Shown: positions 51,505 through 61,360, counted from the stretch's first letter. The stretch is DNA of 64,000 nt from Mycolicibacterium sp. CH28 (GCF_004745805.1 NZ_SRLQ01000013.1:62001-126000); one strand, 5' to 3'. Numbers and translations are program-made. The notes: a model not told the origin generated them from the letters alone.

Positions 51505-51729
51505 GGCGCGCCTCTCCTGGGGTTACGGGCAGAGGCTACGTGGCGCCCCGTTTTGCCGGCGTCGCGTGTTCCGGCCGCTGGGACGCGCTCGGCTCGGCGA
51601 TGGGCGAAGTGTCCGCGTCGGCCCGGCGCCTTGATCGCCGCGCCGCAACTGCCAGACGTTGACGACTCGCATCGGTGTGTATGCGTGGGGCGGCGTGCGA
51701 AGCCGGATTGAGGCACGGTTCCCACACAG

Positions 51730-51794
51730 TGTTCCGTTCGCTAGAACATGACCTCGCTCACGCTCGTAGGTGGGATTTAGCCTGTGTCACACAG
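51730..51794. promoter_or_regulatory. inverted repeats before the P450 gene
   Basis: TGTTC-N9-GAACA (51730-51748) and CTGTG-TCA-CACAG (51782-51794) lie in the 315-bp region between the crotonase and P450 genes. They may be operators. Nothing else recognisable occurs in this region. Confidence 0.35.
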
Positions 51795-51819
51795 CAACCC
51801 GACACCACAGGAGGTCCCC

Positions 51820-53073
51820 GTGACGTCATTCGCGGACACCGATCATGGCGAGATGTTCACGTCGGGATCGGCGTATATCGATGAAGAGCGTTGGCACGAG
51901 AGGGCCGCAGAGTTGCGGCGTAACTGTCCGGTGTTGCGCGTGGAGGCTGAGGGTTACAGGCCCTTCTGGGCGCTCACACGGCATGCGGACGTCATGGAAG
52001 TTGAGCGCCGCCATGACATTTTCCTGAACACCATGGAAGTTGTGCTGAGTTCGGATGAGACCATTCGGGCCAGACGTGAGCAGGGTGCCGACGCCAAGAC
52101 ACTCGTGCACATGGATGATCCGGAGCACAAGGCTTACCGCGCCATCACCACGGATTGGCTGAAGGCAGGGGCGCTGCGTCGGACGATGAGTGATCAGCTC
52201 CAGCACCTGGCGCGGGTTTACGTGGATCGCATGGCGGAATTCGGTGGCTCATGCGATTTCGCCGCGGATATTGCCAGCTATTACCCGCTGCGGGTCATCT
52301 TGAGCATGCTTGGCATCCCCGAGGCCGACGAGCCGAAGATTCTCCGGCTGGCCCATGAGGCCATGGGTACCGAAGACGCGGAGTTCGCCCGTGAGGATGG
52401 TGCGACGGCGCAGGACATGTCGGGTGCACTCTTGGAATTCATGGTCTACTGCAACGAATTGGTCGAGCAGCGCAGGAAGTCGCCAACGGCGGATATTGCT
52501 TCGACGGTCGCCAACGCCCAGATCGATGGTGAGCCGCTCGGTGTCTTGGAGACACTGTCGTACTTGATGGTCTTCTTCACTGCGGGTCACGACACCACGT
52601 CACACACGCTTTCGGGTGGCTTGGAAGCGATCATCAGCACTCCCGGTGCATTCGATCAGCTTCGGGCCGACCCGGGGCTGATCCCCAACGCAGTCGACGA
52701 GATGACACGTTGGGCGAGCCCGTTGCGGGGATTCACGCGCACCGCTCAGCAGGACTACGAACTCCACGGCGTCACGATCGAAGCCGGAGACATGGTGCTG
52801 CTGTCGTATCCGTCGGCCAACCGCGACGAAGCGGTGTTCGAGGATCCGTTCCGGTTCGACATCACGCGCGCCAACGCCAACAGGAATCTGGCGCTCGGAT
52901 TCGGAAAGCACTACTGCCTCGGTGCGCAGCTCGCCAAGATGGAGATGCAAGCGTTCATGACCGAGCTGTTCTCCCGGCTGGAGTCCGTGGAGATCAATGG
53001 TCCGGTGCAGCGATCTGCGGGCAATCTGATCAGCGGGATCAAGCATCTGCCCATCAGTTACCGGCTGCGGTGA
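51820..53073 (+). CDS. cytochrome P450
   Basis: The protein has 417 residues from GTG 51820, which follows AGGAGG; a frame from 51784 adds 12 residues without support. The I-helix AGHDTT is at 255-260 (oxygen activation), the K-helix ExxR is at 294-297 (EMTR), and the haem loop FGKHYCLG has ligand Cys near 366. It would hydroxylate a substrate with electrons from a ferredoxin and reductase; no ferredoxin gene is next to it, but a ferredoxin-reductase remnant lies near 58.2 kb. It resembles CYP families for terpenes or steroids in mycobacteria, but the substrate is not deducible. Confidence 0.93.
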   Translation: MTSFADTDHGEMFTSGSAYIDEERWHERAAELRRNCPVLRVEAEGYRPFWALTRHADVMEVERRHDIFLNTMEVVLSSDETIRARREQGADAKTLVHMDDPEHKAYRAITTDWLKAGALRRTMSDQLQHLARVYVDRMAEFGGSCDFAADIASYYPLRVILSMLGIPEADEPKILRLAHEAMGTEDAEFAREDGATAQDMSGALLEFMVYCNELVEQRRKSPTADIASTVANAQIDGEPLGVLETLSYLMVFFTAGHDTTSHTLSGGLEAIISTPGAFDQLRADPGLIPNAVDEMTRWASPLRGFTRTAQQDYELHGVTIEAGDMVLLSYPSANRDEAVFEDPFRFDITRANANRNLALGFGKHYCLGAQLAKMEMQAFMTELFSRLESVEINGPVQRSAGNLISGIKHLPISYRLR

Positions 53074-53090
53074 ACCGGATAAATCATCAC

Positions 53091-53818
53091 GTGCAGGCCG
53101 CAGTGGTCGCAGAGATGGGTGGTCGGTTCGAGGTTCGCAACCTTGCCCTCGACGAGCCCGGTGCTGGGGAGGTGCTGGTCAAGATCGACGCCGTGGGAGT
53201 CTGCCACACGACCTGGCTGCTCGGGACGGACACCTTCCGGCCACCTTTCCCGCCGTCCTCGGTCACGAGGGCACCGGAGTCGTGGTGGCCGTTGGGCAAG
53301 GCGTCACCAGAGTCTCGCCCGGCGACCGCGTCATTCTGACCTTCAACTCCGGTGGCAGTTGCTCCACCTCTACTGGGGGTCACCCCGGCCATTGCGGCGA
53401 GTTCTTGATGCGCAATTTCACATCCGCGCGGGGCGACGGCTCGGTCTCCTATCAGGACGGCTCAGAGGTGGTCAACGGGCATTTCTTCGGGCAGTCTTCA
53501 ATTTCCTCCATGGCCGCACGCCTGACTGCCGCCACCACGATCATCCCGGAGGATGTGGTGGCGGAACGACTCGAGCTGGCGCGGGAACTCGGTGCGACGG
53601 CGACCATCAATCCGATGGAGGTCGTCCTGGCGAGTGCCTTGCGTGAGCACACTGCGCAGCGGGGTGTGGACTGCGTTGTGGAGACCACCGGGAAGCCGGA
53701 GGTATTCATGGCCGCGTTGAGCGCGATGGCGCCCAGAGGACGGGTTGCCGCCCTTGCTGTAGCGCCGCCGGGCTCTGTCGCGTCCCTGGAGATGTCCTTC
53801 CTTAGTTCGATGAACTAA
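53091..53818 (+). pseudogene. zinc alcohol dehydrogenase (aryl-alcohol type), broken
   Basis: Pieces of one alcohol dehydrogenase occur in two frames. The first (from GTG 53091) has LALDEPGAGEVLVKIDAVGV and CHTTWL with the zinc Cys-His; a one-base shift near 53245 leads to FPAVLGHEGTGVVVAVGQG, GDRVILTF and HCGEF. The structural-zinc CxxC is lost, and after GQSSISSMA the reading skips about 70 residues to ARELGATATINP. The C-terminus stops early (SLEMSFLSSMN). It follows the P450 gene by 17 bp and once may have oxidised its alcohol product. Confidence 0.78.
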
Positions 53819-54184
53819 CATCGTTGGCGACCGGTACTACGGGGCCCCGATTTGCGCAAGAAATGCTCATCGGGCCAACCGGGTGCAGGAGATTCTCGGG
53901 CGATCGGAACCACCGCGACCCGAGCATGTCCGGCGATGAACGCGCACAGATCAACGATGTCGCCGGTCACTCTTTTGCGCGAAGAATCCAATTGGTGCAC
54001 AACGTATTTCGGCGTCTGTCACATGCTGGGGCTCTCCGCTTGGGCTATCCCGACCCTCCGAGGACGACGGACGGCCGAGCACCTCGCCGGGCTTGTGACA
54101 AACCATCGCGCAACGCGTCGATGAGTGTTCTGATCGGCGGAACCACCGGTGGCGCGAAGTCTGGGCAACGACTTCCATGACTCT
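53819..54184. other. no gene recognised; upstream region of second hydratase
   Basis: About 365 bases. The last 50 resemble the region before the first hydratase gene: TGTTCTGATCGGCGGAACC here against TGTTCTAATCCGCGGAACC at 44509-44527. This marks the left edge of a duplicated segment. Confidence 0.5.
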
Positions 54185-55030
54185 ATGGAACTCGACGCCG
54201 ATATATCCAACCCCGACGCCGGGCCGATGGCAGATTCCGATCCCAACGTCGTTCGAGCGTTCCAGCGCTTGGACGCCGCTCATCGATCAGGCACTCCCTG
54301 CGCACCGATCCGTGACGTAATCGACGGGCAAGACGTCGCCCGCGCCTACGCGGTGCAGCGTCTTCTGGTGGATGCGCGGATCGCTGACGGTCATCGCCGG
54401 ACAGGCCGAAAGATCGGCATTACCTCCCCAGCCGTGCAGGCCCTTCTTGGAGTCGACCAACCGGATTTCGGTGTCCTCTTCGCCGACATGCATATCGAAG
54501 ACAACGGAATCGTCGACCTGAGCCGATTGTTGCAGCCGCGAATCGAGGCCGAGATCGCCTTCGTCCTTGCTCGGGATATTCGCGATCGCGTCTCGTCACT
54601 CGATGACGTCGCCGCGGCGGTGGGAGTCGCACGTCCGGCTTTGGAGATCGTGGACAGCCGCATTGCCAATTGGGACATCACCGTCGCCGACACCGTCGCC
54701 GACAACGCGTCGAATGCGATGTACGTGCTCGGCGAGCAGAGCGTAGAGATCGCGGCCATCGATCCGGCCGCCGTGGAGATGGTGCTGTACCGCAACGGCG
54801 ATGCAGTCTCCACGGGGACTGGTGCTGTATGCCTGGGCAACCCCTTGACTGCGCTGTACTGGCTGGCCAACGTCGCCATCGACAATGGCGACCCTCTACG
54901 CGCCGGTGAGGTCGTCATCACCGGCGCCTTGGGCCCCTTCGCGGCGGTGGAGCACGGTGATCGTTTCGAAGCGACGTTGACCGGGCTGGGCAGCGTCTGC
55001 GTTACATTCTCAGCCACCTCGAACGGGTAG
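54185..55030 (+). CDS. 2-hydroxypenta-2,4-dienoate hydratase, second copy
   Basis: The protein has about 281 residues, starting MELDADISNP (a GTG at 54149 adds 12 residues). It is closely related along its whole length to the hydratase at 44560: GRKIGITSP, QPDFGVLFADM, LLQPRIEAEIAFVL and DSRIANWDI are shared. Catalytic positions are kept, so it may be active. Unlike the first copy no dehydrogenase or aldolase genes follow; instead IS3 remnants lie next. It is a duplicate whose downstream genes were lost or moved. Confidence 0.87.
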   Translation: MELDADISNPDAGPMADSDPNVVRAFQRLDAAHRSGTPCAPIRDVIDGQDVARAYAVQRLLVDARIADGHRRTGRKIGITSPAVQALLGVDQPDFGVLFADMHIEDNGIVDLSRLLQPRIEAEIAFVLARDIRDRVSSLDDVAAAVGVARPALEIVDSRIANWDITVADTVADNASNAMYVLGEQSVEIAAIDPAAVEMVLYRNGDAVSTGTGAVCLGNPLTALYWLANVAIDNGDPLRAGEVVITGALGPFAAVEHGDRFEATLTGLGSVCVTFSATSNG

Positions 55031-55177
55031 GACCACACCGAGGCGGTAATAGTCGGCTGCGGACTCACCGGCGCGGGTCGGTCTGGCGAGTCCCCGTTGT
55101 TGAGTCCAGCTGATCTGTAACCGTGTTGTTGGTCCACGGTTGTGAGAGTCGAGGCAGGGTGATCATCGGGAGGTCAC

Positions 55178-55970
55178 ATGCCCCGTCAGTATTCGTCGTG
55201 GGTGCGCCGGCAAGTCGTTGCCCGGCTCCGGTCGGGTGAATCGGTAGTCGTGGTGGCTGCCGAAACTGGTGACGCTATGCCGTTGGAAACGTCAAGCACT
55301 CAGCGATGCCGGGGTCATCGTGGGTAGTGCCCCCAAAATGCCGCCGCGCGATCGCTGAAGGGCTGATCGCGCGGGGAGGCTCATCCCAGTCCGCCTGCCG
55401 GATAACGAGATTGGCCGATCACTGCTGCAGTGCCACCGGCGCCGCCCTGTCCCGGACCGTGAGGTGGGGCGGTTGATTGTGGCTGACACGATCACCGAGA
55501 TCTATCAGCGGTCCCGCGGTACCTACGGCTGCGCGTTGCGCCGCTGGCCGACTACGACGTGAACGTCAACCACAAACTCGTCAACTCCATCATGTCCGAG
55601 CACGCTGAAGAGCTCTTCCTTCTGCTCCTCGCTGTACTTCGGACTGCTGGAATCCAAGGGCATTGTGGCACGGTGTACTGCAGTGCGATCCTGGACTGCT
55701 TCTCACGCATGATCGTGGCCCGCACCTTCCACCCACCGCAGACACCGCATTGGTCAACAATGCGGTGAACATGGCCGTAGACAGCAGGACCCGAAGTGGC
55801 TCAACGATTCTGAACGCCGATCACGGCCCGCGATCTACATCAAGGAGCTTCGGGGAGAAAATGGGGCGATGGGGCCTGCTCGGCTCGTTCGGGACTGTGG
55901 GCGACTGGTTCGATAGCGCCGCCACAGCTACCTCGGCAACAACAGCCCGACAGAGTTCGAAACGCTCTGA
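55178..55970 (+). mobile_element. degenerate IS3-family element (transposase OrfA/OrfB remnants)
   Basis: An ATG at 55178 opens an OrfA-like piece (MPRQYSSWVRRQVVARLRSG) that shifts frame before TLCRWKRQALSDAGVIVG. OrfB pieces follow: ADTITEIYQRSRGTYG, then VYCSAILDCFSRMIVA of the DDE core, NADHGPRSTSRSF, and GLLGSFGTVGDWFD. It ends with NNSPTEFETL and a stop at 55970. Many frameshifts and gaps show it is dead. No inverted ends were identified. The 267 bases to 56237 hold no recognisable gene. Confidence 0.75.
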
Positions 55971-56237
55971 ACATCCACCTATTCGATCCCGCAACTCGCA
56001 TGATCGTGGCTCGAAACAGCGGGTACAGATCAGTTGGGCTCATTCAGCGGGAACACGCCACTTTGACTGCGGTCGACGTCGCCGGCTTCCTCGAAACGAG
56101 CGGTGCGAGGGGACCGGGCACAGCGAAGACCGCAGCTGGCGGTGACCGGCGCCGGACAGCTGGTATCGGGAAAATCAGTGAGAACACCGGTCTTCCACCG
56201 CGGGGTCTGGCGGCGCAACGCGTTGCCCCCGTGCGCT

Positions 56238-57746
56238 CTACCGGTAGCGGTCGATACGCTTCCGGAGCCGTTTGGCCTGTGTGGCGACCACCCAGTCCAT
56301 GCCGACGGTCGCCGCCTTTGGGATTGGTGGGACCGACAACGCCGCGAGGGCGCCGCGTAGCCGTGACTCGGTGATGGTGCGGTAGTGGGTGAACGTGTCG
56401 AACCCGTCCTTGCCGTGGTAGGCGCCCATGCCGCTGTCGCCGACCCCGCCGAACGGAGCGCCGTCTATGGCGCAGTGCAGCACCATGTCGTTGCGGGTGA
56501 CACCACCACTGCGAGTCCGGGCACAGTAGCGACGGAAGTCATCGGAGTCCTTGCCCATCCAGTAGGCCGCCAGCGGCGACGGCCGGGCGTTGATGTAGTC
56601 GATGACCTCGTCGAGGTTGTCGTAGGGCAGCACGCTGAGCACCGGTCCGAACACCTCTTCGGCCATGACCGCCATCTCCGGGGTTACACCGGTCAGGATG
56701 GTCGGCGCGATCTTGCGTTCTGCAGCCGACGGCAACTGCTCACCCGGCGGCGTCGTCTCGATGACGGTGGCACCCTTGGCGCGGGCGTCCTCCACGAGGT
56801 CGACTACCCGTTGGAAGTTCTTGTCATCGATGATGCTGCAGTAGTCCGGATTTCCTGAGATGGTCGGAAAAGACACCCGGAACTGCCGCTCCACTGCCGT
56901 CACGAACTCGTCGCACCGGTCGGCCGGCACGAAGACGTAATCCGGGCATAGGCAGACCTGGCCGCCGTTTATCAGGCGCGCCCGGGCGATCCGGCTGGCC
57001 GCGGTGGCGATGGCGGCGTCGCGGCCGACGACGACCGGGTTCTTACCGCCCAATTCAAACGTCACCGGCACCAGGTTGTCGGCCGCGCTCCGCTGCACGT
57101 GTTTGGCGATGCGAGTCGACCCGGTAAAGAAGAGGTGGTCGAAGTCCATACCGCAGAAGGCGGCCCCCGCGGCCGGCCCTCCGGTGATGACAACCAGCTC
57201 GTCGGGCGAGAAGTACCGTCGGACGAGGCTTGCGAACAACTCAGACGTTCGTGGCGTTGCCTCGGGCGCCTTGATCAGCACCCGATTGCCCGCGGCAAGA
57301 GCCGCGATGGTGGGCATCACCGCGAGATTTATCGGGGCGTTCCACGGCGCGATGACACCAACGACCCCGAGAGGCTGGGCGTGCACGGTGGTGCGCAGAC
57401 CCAGTGGTCGAGCAAAGCCCATCACTGTGCGCGGCTTCATCCACTTGCCGAGATTGCGGCGGGTGTACAGGAAATCACCGAGCGGGCCCAGAACATCGAG
57501 AAACGCCGTGGTATGGCTGGGGCGGGAGCCGAAATCCGCGTTCAGCGCTTCCGTGAAGGCACCGGCGTTCTCGAATACCAGCGCGGTCAGTCGGTCTATT
57601 CGATTGCGGCGCAGCGCCAACGATGGTGACTCGTCGCGCAGGAACGCCGTGCGCTGCACTAGCAGGGCATCGGCGATCTCAGTGGCCGTGAACTCGCGGA
57701 TGCTAGGCAGTTCGGCGCTGGCCGACGCTCCCAGGATCTCGACCAT
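56238..57746 (-). CDS. aldehyde dehydrogenase (coniferyl-aldehyde-type)
   Basis: The protein has 502 residues. It oxidises an aldehyde to the acid with NAD(P). Seen are VIAPWNAPINL, the NAD-loop FFTGSTRIAKHV, the general-base Glu in VTFELGGKNP and the nucleophile Cys in NGGQVCLCPDYV, then EEVFGPVLSVLPY. The last 20 residues are basic. It may oxidise the aldehyde made by P450 and alcohol dehydrogenase. The only other copy of this gene in the window is the C-terminal remnant at 47755-47915. The neighbours on both sides are degenerate. Confidence 0.92.
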   Translation of the reverse strand: MVEILGASASAELPSIREFTATEIADALLVQRTAFLRDESPSLALRRNRIDRLTALVFENAGAFTEALNADFGSRPSHTTAFLDVLGPLGDFLYTRRNLGKWMKPRTVMGFARPLGLRTTVHAQPLGVVGVIAPWNAPINLAVMPTIAALAAGNRVLIKAPEATPRTSELFASLVRRYFSPDELVVITGGPAAGAAFCGMDFDHLFFTGSTRIAKHVQRSAADNLVPVTFELGGKNPVVVGRDAAIATAASRIARARLINGGQVCLCPDYVFVPADRCDEFVTAVERQFRVSFPTISGNPDYCSIIDDKNFQRVVDLVEDARAKGATVIETTPPGEQLPSAAERKIAPTILTGVTPEMAVMAEEVFGPVLSVLPYDNLDEVIDYINARPSPLAAYWMGKDSDDFRRYCARTRSGGVTRNDMVLHCAIDGAPFGGVGDSGMGAYHGKDGFDTFTHYRTITESRLRGALAALSVPPIPKAATVGMDWVVATQAKRLRKRIDRYR

Positions 57747-57847
57747 GGGTGCTCCTTTCTACATCGGATCGACGGTTACGATTGAGCGAGGATTTGCCCG
57801 TTCTCCAGGCGGTGCTTCGAGATGCCAGCCGCATCCGCTGTCTGGCG

Positions 57848-58107
57848 TCAGATCTTGCCGTCGCGGAAGAACTCCAGGAACAGCTCGGGTTCATCGGTCC
57901 GACCCTGATGACCGCACTCGGCCGGGAAGAAGAACTGCACGTTCGGCAGGACCGTCGCTTGCTGATGACCCCGCTCGACCGGGTGAGCACGTTGTCTTGG
58001 CCATGGAGGTACACGCCCGGTATCGTGAGCTTGTCCAGTTGGCCTTTGGTCGACAGTCGAGCCGCGGCATTTGGGTCCGAGATGCGTTGATTGACGTAGT
58101 CCGTCAT
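57848..58107 (-). pseudogene. alpha/beta hydrolase C-terminal remnant
   Basis: One frame gives LDKLTIPGVYLHGQDNVL, and after a frameshift the next gives VQFFFPAECGHQGRTDEPE and LFLEFFRDGKI before a stop. The His in CGHQG is the catalytic His of the family. About 85 residues of a usual 280-300 remain. It is cut upstream by another remnant. Confidence 0.65.
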
Positions 58108-58346
58108 TGCGCCGAACTAGGCGGCGTCGGCACCCCTTCACCGCCGGGCCCGATCATGGCCTTGACCATCGGGGGCTCGTCGTAGGGGAGGTAAATTCCC
58201 TTGCCCGGCATCGTGATTGACTCCGCCAACCCCCGGAACCGTAGGGTCTGAGCCGCTCGTATTTCCGCAACGGACGCACCCACGACGAGGATTGACACAC
58301 AGGCAGTATCGCCGGTGGCTCCGGGCCGGACAACGATGTTTGCCAT
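58104..58346 (-). pseudogene. ferredoxin reductase (FAD) N-terminal remnant
   Basis: From 58346 the frame reads ILVVGASVAEIRAAQTLR, then IYLPYDEPPMVKAMIG, which matches the FAD-binding start of ferredoxin reductases (VVGASLAGLRAAxxLR, LPYDRPPLSK). Only about 65 residues remain before the sequence runs into the hydrolase remnant. Confidence 0.6.
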
Positions 58347-59284
58347 TGGCCGGAACAGTAGCCGCGTCGTGAATACCGCCGGCGGGCGGTTCGGCGGCCG
58401 CGAGGGCGGCCAGGCGCGCTCGTCCTCTTGGTTGGGAATGCGTTGGCGCGACATCGGGAAACCGCACGTCGTTGAAGTCGCAGTTCGACAACGCTCGGAT
58501 ATTGCAGATCTTGTAGATGTACTGGCGGAAGGCGGGTAACAGCGACAGTCATGCTCGGGTGTGTTGTCCGTGGCGCGGCGCCGCATTCGAAAGCGAGGTC
58601 GCCGGTGCGGATCTTGCGTCGCCTGGGGGCGTGCCCGGTCTGAAGAACTCCCGAGCTGTAGACCGTGACGACGTCGGCGATCGGGAGTGGCAACAATTCG
58701 AAGTGTCCGAGTTGTGTCCGCAGGAAATCGCTCCTGGTCGCCGCCGCGCCACGCGCGGACTGCCGCATCCGGCTCTTAGGAGACTGGACATCTCCGCGGA
58801 CGCGGTACTGTGCGTCCGCGTTCCGTTCGCTGGGACGCACCGTTTCCAGATCTTCGGTCGACGAAGACATTTACGGGCACGCCGGAGTGGCCACCCGCCG
58901 ACGACCTGGATTGGTTTGTCTGAGGGTTTCGGATCGCCGACGAGTCAGGAGATGGGTGTTGATGACTTTGCGACGGTGGAACCCCGACCGAGAGTCGCGC
59001 GAATCGCGAGCTGGCAAAGCACAGGGCGACAGAGGTGCTGGCTGGACCTGTCGGACACTCGTCTTCGCGGTACCGGGGCTGCCTCTCGCGACACGTGTCG
59101 CCTGGACGGCGATACTACCCGTGCCCATCCTCTATGTGGAGCCCGCGGCGTGGGGTGGTACGGAAAGACACCGTGACCACGCCCTGCTGCGATCCACTGT
59201 CACCAAGATGTTCGGCAAGACCGGAGTCGTCGGCCTCGCGTTTCATTCCGTCTACTTTCGAGCAATGAAAGGGAGGGCATAGTT
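58347..59284. other. decayed region, no intact gene
   Basis: About 940 bases with several open frames but no recognisable complete protein. On the minus strand near 58440-58560 a piece IYKICNIRALSNCDFNDVRF looks coding but could not be assigned. The region probably holds further remnants of the catabolic cluster and the promoter of the SDR gene at 59285. Confidence 0.4.
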
Positions 59285-60073
59285 GTGCCTGAACATGTCA
59301 CAGGATTTGAGCCACAAGGGGAATCGAGCGGGTTCAGTCTCCGGGGGAGAACAGTTGTCATCACTGGCGCCAGCAAGAACATCGGTGCTGCGATGGCGCG
59401 GGGTTTCGCGCAGGCCGGTGCCGACCTATTGCTGATCGCGCGGGGAAGCGAGAGCTTGAACGCCGTGGCCGATGAGCTGCGAGCCCGCACCAACCGCCGA
59501 ATCGAAACACTCGTCTGCGACGTCGGTCAGCCTGACGCTGGTAACGAGATAGCCGATTTTGCCAGCCGGATGTTGTCCGGTGTCGACGTCCTCGTCAACA
59601 ACGCGTTCACTGCGGGGTCTTCGCTGGCTCCGATCCTCGCGACCGAAGACACCGTATGGGAAGAAGTCCTGCGGACGAATCTGCTCGGGCCCATGCGTCT
59701 GTCCCGGGCACTGGCACCGCAACTGGAGAAGAGCGAGAACGGCAGCATCATCAACCTGGTATCGGGATCGGGATTCTTGCCGACTGCGAACATGGGCGTT
59801 TATGGAGTGAGCAAGGCGGCACTGTGGATGATGACTCGTTACCTCGCCGTTGAAGCCGCACCGAACATTCGAGTGAATGCACTGTGCCCGGGAATCGTCC
59901 CGCCAGAAGGTCAGGCCGATCATGAAGTCTATCGCGGGCTATTGCCCCTGGTCCCGATGGGAAGGCTGGGGCGGCCCGACGAAATGGTAGGCGCTGCAAT
60001 ATATCTCGCTTCAGATTCAGCATCCTACACGACGGGGGAGGTCATCTTCGTCAATGGAGGTCGCCCATGGTGA
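59285..60073 (+). CDS. short-chain dehydrogenase/reductase (SDR)
   Basis: The protein has 262 residues from a GTG. It has TGASKNIGAAMARGFAQAG (cofactor loop), a VDVLVNNAFTAG segment, NLVSGSGFLPTANMGVYG and the active-site YGVSKAA, then VNALCPGIVPPEG and VIFVNGGRPW. It is a classical SDR, probably oxidising a hydroxyl group of a pathway intermediate. AAAGGGAGG precedes the start. It is followed by 400 bp before the next SDR gene. Confidence 0.87.
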   Translation: MPEHVTGFEPQGESSGFSLRGRTVVITGASKNIGAAMARGFAQAGADLLLIARGSESLNAVADELRARTNRRIETLVCDVGQPDAGNEIADFASRMLSGVDVLVNNAFTAGSSLAPILATEDTVWEEVLRTNLLGPMRLSRALAPQLEKSENGSIINLVSGSGFLPTANMGVYGVSKAALWMMTRYLAVEAAPNIRVNALCPGIVPPEGQADHEVYRGLLPLVPMGRLGRPDEMVGAAIYLASDSASYTTGEVIFVNGGRPW

Positions 60074-60473
60074 CGGGGCAGTGCAACCCCGCCCGCCGAC
60101 GGTGCACAACGCGCCATTCCGGTCGCCGGAAGCTAGGCGATGAGAGTGCGCGATTCGGGCAAGCTCAGTGGACAGTCGTCGGCGCGACCTACCTAACTTC
60201 CCTTCGTCGTTCAGCTGAATGGGCCGTCGCGCGGATCAGTTGATCAGGCCTCGCTCGTCAATCACCTTTCCAATCAATGGAACTCGCCCTTCATGGTGAC
60301 GTCCACACCTGCGCTACGGTGCCAATGCCGGATCGGCCGAATTCGACGGTGGTTAGGCAAAGCTGGGAATCGGCGGGCGTCGTCGAACCGGCAAAACCAA
60401 AGGGAGAGAACAGATATGGCTATTCAGACCGTGCAGGGGCGTCGGTTCGACGCGAGTAGAAGTCGGGGCTGAA
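60074..60473. other. 400-bp intergenic region with one small ORF
   Basis: No gene is recognised except a possible short ORF at 60416-60472. The stretch likely contains the promoter of the next SDR. Confidence 0.4.
60416..60472 (+). CDS. possible 18-residue leader ORF
   Basis: ATG 60416 follows GGGAGAGAA and encodes MAIQTVQGRRFDASRSRG; the stop is one base before the SDR start at 60474. It could be a leader that couples translation, or the stub of a deleted gene. No ribosome site of the SDR itself is obvious, which supports coupling. Confidence 0.3.
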   Translation: MAIQTVQGRRFDASRSRG

Positions 60474-61247
60474 ATGGACCTGGGTCTGGAAGGAAAGGTC
60501 GCCCTGGTAACGGGCGCCAGCCGGGGGATTGGCCGAGCCTGCGTCGAGGCGCTGCTAGCCGAAGGCGCCCAAGTGTTCGCGGTCGCTCTGACTGCCGAGA
60601 ACTTGGAGGAACTGGCCGCCGCCACCGGTGTGGCGTTCGCTGCGTGCGACCTGAGCACCACTGAAGGATGCGAACGGGCATACGCGGAGGCGGTGCGTCA
60701 GCTCGGGCGCGTAGACGTGCTCGTGAACTGTGCGGGTGCGGCCCCGATGGGCAATGTTCTGTCGCTGACCCGCGACGAGGTCGACGACTCTCTGGGTCTC
60801 AAATTCCACGGCTATCTTCGGATGGCACAGTTGGTGGCGCCTGCCATGGCCGAGCGGGGTTGGGGGCGCATCGTCAACATCTCCGGTGTGGCCGGAACGA
60901 GCCCGACAGCAGACAACCTGCCAACTAGTCTGGCCAACATCGCGATTCACAATCTCTCCAGGTCGCTCAGCGATGAGCTCGCCGGCCGCGGAGTCCTGGT
61001 GAACATCGTCAGTCCCGGACTCACGCTGACGGACCGCGCCACCGATCTGTTGGGCCAGTATGCTGCCGCACAGGGCATCACGGTCGAGGACGCCATCGCG
61101 CATCTGGCCTCGCAGCTACCCGCAGGCCGCGTTGCGAACCCCGAAGAGGTCGCGCGAGCAGTGTGCTTCTTGGCCTCCGATGCGAACAGTTACACCTTCG
61201 GCTCGGTCTTGTACATGGATGGTGGAAGCCGCCGCGCCACACCGTAA
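60474..61247 (+). CDS. SDR-family protein lacking the YxxxK motif
   Basis: The protein has 257 residues. The start TGASRGIGRACVEALLAEGA and NCAGAAPMGN are typical SDR, and VNIVSPGLTL and LYMDGGSRR close it. The catalytic stretch after NISGVAGT reads TSLANIAIHNL where a Tyr-x-x-x-Lys is expected, so Tyr and Lys are missing (Thr and Asn align there). Such divergent members exist in mycobacteria and their activity is unclear. The next gene in the same direction is a crotonase after 113 bp. Confidence 0.8.
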   Translation: MDLGLEGKVALVTGASRGIGRACVEALLAEGAQVFAVALTAENLEELAAATGVAFAACDLSTTEGCERAYAEAVRQLGRVDVLVNCAGAAPMGNVLSLTRDEVDDSLGLKFHGYLRMAQLVAPAMAERGWGRIVNISGVAGTSPTADNLPTSLANIAIHNLSRSLSDELAGRGVLVNIVSPGLTLTDRATDLLGQYAAAQGITVEDAIAHLASQLPAGRVANPEEVARAVCFLASDANSYTFGSVLYMDGGSRRATP

Positions 61248-61360
61248 TTGCGGCGTGGGACCACACGACGAACGCCGGGATGCAGGCCGGACGCCCAAAT
61301 CCGTTCCGGCAGTAAGAACACAGAGGACCAAAGCGCTTCCCAGCGGGTTAGGTTCGATGT

